The position numbers and the translations under genes were made by a program. Below the pieces are notes generated by a model, which saw only the letters and a program-made list of their open reading frames with translations, searched no databases and was not told the DNA's origin. DNA of 9,830 bases. Source: an uncultured Frankineae bacterium (GTDB lineage Bacteria > Actinomycetota > Actinomycetes > Mycobacteriales > SCTD01). The stretch is taken from positions 1 through 9,830 of the forward strand of contig CADCUE010000165.1 in NCBI GenBank assembly GCA_902805805.1. The letters run 5' to 3'. This document shows, in pieces, positions 6,390 to 9,830 of the stretch; position 1 is the first letter of the stretch; each line of letters opens with the position of its first letter.

Positions 6390-7043
6390 GTGCTCGAGCT
6401 CGCTGTGCTCGGCCTGCTGCAGGAGGCACCGCTGCACGGCTACGAGCTGCGTCAGCGCCTCAAGGCCATCCTCGGCACGTTCCGCGCGTTCTCCTACGGC
6501 TCGCTCTACCCGACCCTGCGCCGCATGCAGGCGGCCGGCTGGATCGTCCAGGACGAGGGCGACGCCGAGGTCGTCGCCGGCGCCCCGCCGCTCACCGGCC
6601 GGCGCGGCAAGGTGGTCTACAAGCTCACTGCCGACGGCAAGGAGCGCTTCGCCGAGCTGCTGAGCGAGGCCGGTCCCTCGGCGTGGGAGGACGAGACCTT
6701 CGGGGTCCACTTCGCCTTCTTCGGGCAGACCGATCCCGAGGTGCGCGTGCGCATCCTGGAGGGACGGCGCTCGCGGCTCGAGGAGCGCCGCGCCGGGGTC
6801 CGGGCCTCCCTCACCCGCACCCGCTCCCGGCTCGACCGCTACACCCTCCAGCTGCAGGAGCACGGCCTCGAGTCGGTCGACCGCGAGGTCCGCTGGCTCG
6901 ACGAGCTCATCGAGAGCGAGCGGCGCACCGCGCGGACCCCTCCGGTCCCACCCGGCGCCGTGCCCAGTCCCGTCGTGCCCAGTCCCGTCCTCCCCGAGGG
7001 CGACACCCCACCACCCACCACAACAGGAAGAGGAGCGCCCTGA
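6390..7043 (+). CDS. PadR-family transcriptional regulator
   Basis: A 217-aa DNA-binding regulator. The N-terminal PadR winged helix (about 1-90) begins [19 protein letters not shown] and contains the characteristic [18 protein letters not shown] (35-52) recognition region and [14 protein letters not shown] (74-87) wing and end of the domain. A C-terminal region (about 100-180) is largely helical and charged ([23 protein letters not shown]), matching the PadR C-terminal dimerisation domain. The last 35 or so residues are Pro-rich and include an exact VPSPV duplication. The GTG start is set by a strong GGAGAGGAGG site. The stop and the ino1 start share one base (TGATG), so the two genes are co-transcribed and probably coupled. 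From memory, a PadR gene (Rv0047c) adjoins ino1 in M. tuberculosis as well. It probably binds the palindrome at 6308-6330; the effector is unknown, and inositol or envelope stress is only a guess. Confidence 0.88.
   Translation: MLELAVLGLLQEAPLHGYELRQRLKAILGTFRAFSYGSLYPTLRRMQAAGWIVQDEGDAEVVAGAPPLTGRRGKVVYKLTADGKERFAELLSEAGPSAWEDETFGVHFAFFGQTDPEVRVRILEGRRSRLEERRAGVRASLTRTRSRLDRYTLQLQEHGLESVDREVRWLDELIESERRTARTPPVPPGAVPSPVVPSPVLPEGDTPPPTTTGRGAP
6960..6989 (+). repeat. Exact 15-bp tandem duplication in the padR 3' end
   Basis: GTGCCCAGTCCCGTC occurs twice head-to-tail (6960-6974 and 6975-6989). It is in frame and gives [10 protein letters not shown] at residues 191-200 of the PadR protein, in its disordered tail. 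It looks like a recent slippage duplication with no visible functional consequence. Confidence 0.85.
7025..7035 (+). promoter_or_regulatory. Ribosome binding site of ino1
   Basis: AGGAAGAGGAG ends 7 nt before the ATG at 7043 and lies within the final codons of padR. It is a strong site, so ino1 can be initiated on its own as well as by coupling through the TGATG overlap. Confidence 0.75.
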
Positions 7044-8161
7044 TGGGTTCCGTCCGTGTAGCCATCGTCGGCGTCGGCAACTGCGCCGCGTCGCTCGTCC
7101 AGGGCGTCGAGTACTACCGCGACGCCGACCCGTCCGCGCGCGTCCCCGGGCTCATGCACGTCCAGCTGGGCGACTACCACGTGCGCGACATCGAGTTCGT
7201 CGCCGCCTTCGACGTCGATGCCAAGAAGGTCGGGCGCGACCTGTCCGAGGCGATCGTCGCCAGCGAGAACAACACGATCAAGATCGCCGACGTCCCGCCG
7301 ATGGACGTCACCGTCCAGCGGGGCACCACCCTCGACGGCCTCGGCAAGTACTACCGGGAGACCATCGAGGAGTCCGACGAGTCCCCCGTCGACGTCGTCC
7401 AGGCGCTGCGGGACAGCCGCGCCGACGTCCTCATCTGCTACCTGCCGGTCGGCTCCGAGGAGGCGGCGAAGTTCTACGCGCAGTGCGCCATCGACGCCAG
7501 GGTCGCCTTCGTCAACGCGCTGCCCGTGTTCATCGCCGGCACCCCGGAGTGGGCCGAGAAGTTCCGCGCCGCAGGTGTTCCGATCGTCGGCGACGACATC
7601 AAGAGCCAGGTCGGCGCGACCATCACCCACCGCGTCATCGCCAAGCTGTTCGAGGACCGCGGCGTCATCCTGGACCGCACCTACCAGCTCAACGTCGGCG
7701 GCAACATGGACTTCAAGAACATGCTCGAGCGCGAGCGGCTGGAGTCCAAGAAGGTCTCCAAGACGCAGGCCGTGACGTCCAACATGGAGCACGACCTCGG
7801 CGCGCGCAACGTGCACATCGGTCCGTCGGACTACGTGCAGTGGCTCGACGACCGCAAGTGGGCCTACGTCCGCCTCGAGGGCCGCGCCTTCGGCGACGTC
7901 CCGCTCAACCTGGAGTACAAGCTCGAGGTGTGGGACAGCCCCAACAGCGCCGGCGTCATCATCGACGCCCTGCGCTGCGCGAAGATCGCGGCCGACCGCG
8001 GGCAGGGCGGTCCGGTGCACGCGGCCAGCACCTACTTCATGAAGTCCCCGCCCAAGCAGGTGCGTGACGACATCGCCGGTCCGGCGCTCGAGGCCTGGAT
8101 CAACGGCGAGCAGACCGGAGCGCACGCGGCAGCCGAGGCCGAGGCGGCCACGCAGGACTAG
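7043..8161 (+). CDS. ino1: myo-inositol-3-phosphate synthase
   Basis: NAD-dependent cytosolic enzyme converting glucose-6-phosphate to 1L-myo-inositol 3-phosphate, the first step toward phosphatidylinositol, PI-mannosides, lipoglycans and mycothiol. The protein is 372 aa, the short prokaryotic form (mycobacterial Ino1 is about 367 aa). The N-terminal Rossmann segment has GVGNCAAS (10-17). Further family signatures are [11 protein letters not shown] (131-141), [11 protein letters not shown] (156-166), [15 protein letters not shown] (183-197), [12 protein letters not shown] (216-227), [13 protein letters not shown] (235-247) and [18 protein letters not shown] (297-314); the conserved Lys residues and the NAD loop are present. 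The C-terminus ends in an Ala/Glu-rich stretch. It is second in the padR-ino1 operon, with its own strong ribosome site, and is followed by a hairpin terminator. Transcription is probably governed by the PadR protein. Confidence 0.96.
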   Translation: MGSVRVAIVGVGNCAASLVQGVEYYRDADPSARVPGLMHVQLGDYHVRDIEFVAAFDVDAKKVGRDLSEAIVASENNTIKIADVPPMDVTVQRGTTLDGLGKYYRETIEESDESPVDVVQALRDSRADVLICYLPVGSEEAAKFYAQCAIDARVAFVNALPVFIAGTPEWAEKFRAAGVPIVGDDIKSQVGATITHRVIAKLFEDRGVILDRTYQLNVGGNMDFKNMLERERLESKKVSKTQAVTSNMEHDLGARNVHIGPSDYVQWLDDRKWAYVRLEGRAFGDVPLNLEYKLEVWDSPNSAGVIIDALRCAKIAADRGQGGPVHAASTYFMKSPPKQVRDDIAGPALEAWINGEQTGAHAAAEAEAATQD

Positions 8162-8179
8162 TCCCTCCCGCACCGGACA

Positions 8180-8220
8180 ACGACGGCCCGGCCCGCGAGG
8201 GCCGGGCCGTCGTCGTCCTT
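8180..8220 (+). terminator. Rho-independent-like terminator after ino1
   Basis: Perfect 15-bp stem ACGACGGCCCGGCCC (8180-8194) and GGGCCGGGCCGTCGT (8199-8213), closed by a GCGA loop of the stable GNRA type. It starts 18 nt after the ino1 stop. The following CGTCCTT is only weakly T-rich, as is usual in actinobacteria. It lies between two convergent genes; on the minus strand the stem is followed by TTGTCC, so it may serve the 8277-8948 gene as well. Confidence 0.88.
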
Positions 8221-8276
8221 CACCGTGGCGAGGCTGCCGGCTCAGGTCCTGTCTGCCCCCGTGCCGGCCCAGCCGG

Positions 8277-8948
8277 TCACCGCGGGTCCGACGCCACCTC
8301 GGGACCGACGACCAGGTGCATCAGCGGCAGCTGGTCCAGCGCCGGCCGGGCCATGGCCGCGACCGCGGTGAACACGACCCCCTGCTGCGCGGCCAGCTTC
8401 TCGTCGACGACCTTGCTCAGGCCGAACGCCACCGCTCCGGTCTGCCGGACGCTGACCTCGTCGAGCGGTGGCTGCCGGGCGGACGCGACCGCGATGCCCT
8501 CGGCGTGCCCCGAGGCGTCCTGCGACGCTCCGACCGAGAAGCTCTCGCGGGGGTTCACAGCGGCGTCCGCGTAGCGGTCGCGCAGGGCGAGCAGCGCGCG
8601 GTGCCAGCCGAGGACGTCACCGGGCAGACCGGTCGCCGTGACGTCCTGCTCGGTCAGCCCGGTGCCGCGCTGTCCCGGGGCGAAGCAGCGGGCGTACGAC
8701 AGCACGGCGGTGGTCCAGTAGGCCTCCAGGGCCAGGTCGTCGGGGCCCGACGGCCGGGGCTGCAGCTCCTGCACCAGGCGCTCGCAGCAGCGCAGCACGG
8801 TCTGCAGGTCCTCGTACAGCGCCGCGAGATCGGCCAGCGCCAGGGAAGCGGGCGAGCGCAGCTGCCGCACGACCGACGGTGCGGCGGACGGCGGCGGGCT
8901 GTCGTCCGAGGCGTCCGGGACCGGCGGACGCTGCTCGGGCGTGCTCAT
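8277..8948 (-). CDS. Unrecognised 223-aa protein coupled to a GroEL-like gene
   Basis: No family or function is recognised. Residues 1-30 are Pro/Ser/Asp-rich and probably disordered. Residues 32-65 look helical (SLALADLAALYEDLQTVLRC) with a Cys pair C54-C55. The central part contains EAYWTTAVLSYARCF (75-89), TGLTEQDV (96-103) and LPGDVLGWHRALLALRDRYAD (108-128), then NPRESFSVGASQD (132-144) and a final segment of alternating hydrophobic stretches ending in LPLMHLVVGPEV (207-218). There is no signal peptide, transmembrane segment or known catalytic motif, so it is probably cytosolic. The ATG overlaps the stop of the upstream chaperonin gene as ATGA, and no clear ribosome site is seen, indicating translational coupling and possibly a joint function with the chaperonin. 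Codon use matches the neighbours. A partner or client of the GroEL-like protein is inference only. Confidence 0.8.
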   Translation of the reverse strand: MSTPEQRPPVPDASDDSPPPSAAPSVVRQLRSPASLALADLAALYEDLQTVLRCCERLVQELQPRPSGPDDLALEAYWTTAVLSYARCFAPGQRGTGLTEQDVTATGLPGDVLGWHRALLALRDRYADAAVNPRESFSVGASQDASGHAEGIAVASARQPPLDEVSVRQTGAVAFGLSKVVDEKLAAQQGVVFTAVAAMARPALDQLPLMHLVVGPEVASDPR

Positions 8949-9830
8949 CCGACGGACGGACCGAGACCGAGCGACTGCGGGGTGCTCGCGTCCGGCGACG
9001 GCTGGTGCAGTCCGCCGTCCAGCTCGCCGAACTCCGTCATCAGCGCACGGCTGCCGCCCCAGGGCGTCTGCTCCTCGGCGATCAGCGTGTTGGTCGTGAG
9101 CAGGAGCCCGGCGACCGACGCGCCGTTCTGCAGCGCCGACCGGCACACCCGCAGCGGGTCGAGGATGCCCATCTCGATCATGTCGCCGAAGCGGCCCTCG
9201 AGCGCGTCGAAGCCCTCGTCGACGCCCATCGCGGCGATGCGGGCGATGACCTCCTGACCGGAGTAGCCGGCGTTGCTCGCGATGAGGAACGCCGGCTCGG
9301 GCAGCGCCCGGCGCACGATCTCGACGCCGATCTCGTAGTCGCCGCTGACGTCGAGGCCGTCCAGCGCGGGTGCGGCGTGCAGCAGCGCGACGCCGCCGCC
9401 CGCCACGATGCCCTCCGCCATGGCGGCCCGGGTCGCGCCGAGCGCGTCCTCGACGCGGTGCTGCAGCTCGGCGAGCTCGGCGTTGGTCGGCGCTCCCACC
9501 TTGACCACGGCGACCTTGCCGGACAGCGAGCCGATGCGCTCGGCCAGGACGTCCTCGTCGACGCCGAAGGTGGCCTTCTCCTTCTCGGCCTGCAGCTGCG
9601 AGATCCGGAACGCCACGTCGTCGGCCGACCCGGCGCCACCCACGATGGTGGTGCGCTCGGCCGTGACCCGCACCTGGGTGGCCCGGCCGAGCTGCTCGAC
9701 CGAGATGGTCTCGATCGTCGAGCCGGAGTGCTTGGACAGCACCGTGCCGCCGGTGGTGGCGGCGAGGTCCTCCAGCTTGCGCAGCCGGCGGTCGCCGAAG
9801 CCCTGGGCCCGCGTGACCACGCACTGGAAG
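8945..9830 (-). CDS. groEL: Divergent GroEL-like chaperonin, C-terminal part (5' end outside the window)
   Basis: 294 residues plus the stop are visible; the N-terminal part lies beyond 9830. The visible part matches Hsp60 from the GFGDRR strand of the apical domain (about E. coli residue 275) to the C-terminus. It includes RTTIVGGAG, the RVEDALGATRAAMAEGIVAGGGVALL block with the Asp equivalent to the ATP-hydrolysis residue D398 of E. coli GroEL, and GDMIEMGILDP...SALQNGASVAGLLLTT, part of the nucleotide pocket. ATPase and ring contacts therefore look retained. It is unusual in lacking the GGM tail and also the His-rich tail of GroEL1-type proteins; instead it ends in an acidic, then Pro/Ser-rich stretch of about 45 residues after LLLTT. 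Several normally conserved spots also differ (VGGAG for VDGAG, EKEKATFGVDEDVL for the usual DYDREKL region). No groES is visible. It is probably a specialised paralogue. Confidence 0.88.
   Translation of the reverse strand, partial: FQCVVTRAQGFGDRRLRKLEDLAATTGGTVLSKHSGSTIETISVEQLGRATQVRVTAERTTIVGGAGSADDVAFRISQLQAEKEKATFGVDEDVLAERIGSLSGKVAVVKVGAPTNAELAELQHRVEDALGATRAAMAEGIVAGGGVALLHAAPALDGLDVSGDYEIGVEIVRRALPEPAFLIASNAGYSGQEVIARIAAMGVDEGFDALEGRFGDMIEMGILDPLRVCRSALQNGASVAGLLLTTNTLIAEEQTPWGGSRALMTEFGELDGGLHQPSPDASTPQSLGLGPSVG

Noticed and set aside
2466..6863. A single 1465-codon open frame on the minus strand that could look like a giant fusion protein ending in the GT87-type domain.
   Set aside because: Only the part from 4058 down shows family motifs. 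The upstream part is Arg/Gly/Ala/Pro-rich shadow sequence of the PBP in another frame and antisense of padR and of the control region.
6839..8173. A 444-codon minus-strand frame antisense to ino1.
   Set aside because: It mirrors the ino1 codons, is dominated by Val/Asp/Leu/Gly/Arg from third-position bias and shows no domain; the plus-strand frame is clearly the real enzyme.
8214..8276. The gap between the ino1 terminator and the convergent unknown gene, checked for a small gene or RNA.
   Set aside because: Only 63 bp, with no start codon context, hairpin or promoter pair of note.
8277..9824. A 515-codon frame fusing a long N-terminus to the unknown 223-aa protein.
   Set aside because: The N-terminal portion is an alternative-frame reading of the GroEL-like gene, which has clear Hsp60 motifs. 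The ATG at 8948 is the sensible start.
1..9830. CRISPR arrays, tRNA or rRNA genes, transposases, integrases and attachment sites.
   Set aside because: None seen: no regularly spaced repeats, no tRNA-like cloverleaf, no mobile-element proteins, and composition is uniform across the window.

Overview
The window is very GC-rich (roughly 70% or more) and uses GTG starts and GTGA/ATGA stop-start overlaps freely. It carries a typical actinobacterial gene set: a mycobacterial-type myo-inositol-3-phosphate synthase next to a PadR regulator, a class A penicillin-binding protein with a Pro-rich tail, and polytopic GT-C-type glycosyltransferases. This points to a high-GC actinomycete. The genus cannot be fixed from the sequence; a soil or rock actinomycete such as a member of the Geodermatophilaceae is only a guess.

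Layout. (1) 98-1327 (+): a GT87/DUF2029-type membrane glycosyltransferase. It meets tail-to-tail, with a 16-bp overlap, the last gene of a three-gene minus-strand operon. (2) 6190 down to 1312 (-): class A PBP (ponA-like), then a second GT87-type protein, then a PIG-V-like mannosyltransferase. Each junction is a 4-bp GTGA stop/start overlap, so the three are probably translationally coupled. (3) 6191-6389: a 199-bp divergent control region. It holds a candidate promoter, an 11-bp direct repeat at 21-bp spacing around the -35 element, and a 23-bp near-perfect palindrome of ATGT...ACAT type that is probably the PadR operator. (4) 6390-8161 (+): padR-like regulator and ino1, joined by a TGATG overlap and closed by a strong GNRA-loop hairpin terminator. 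(5) 8277-9830 (-): the C-terminal part of a divergent GroEL-like chaperonin, running in from beyond the window, coupled by ATGA to an unrecognised 223-aa protein.

How they may work together. Ino1 makes the inositol that actinobacteria use for phosphatidylinositol, PI-mannosides and mycothiol. The GT87 and PIG-V-like proteins are membrane enzymes of the kind that use polyprenyl-phosphate sugars to build envelope glycans or lipoglycans. The PBP builds peptidoglycan. The arrangement ino1-padR divergent from ponA-GT87 recalls, from memory, the Mycobacterium tuberculosis Rv0046c-Rv0051 region, so this looks like a conserved envelope-building locus with extra glycosyltransferases. The least ordinary parts are the regulatory architecture at 6252-6330 and the tail-less chaperonin with its unknown partner.
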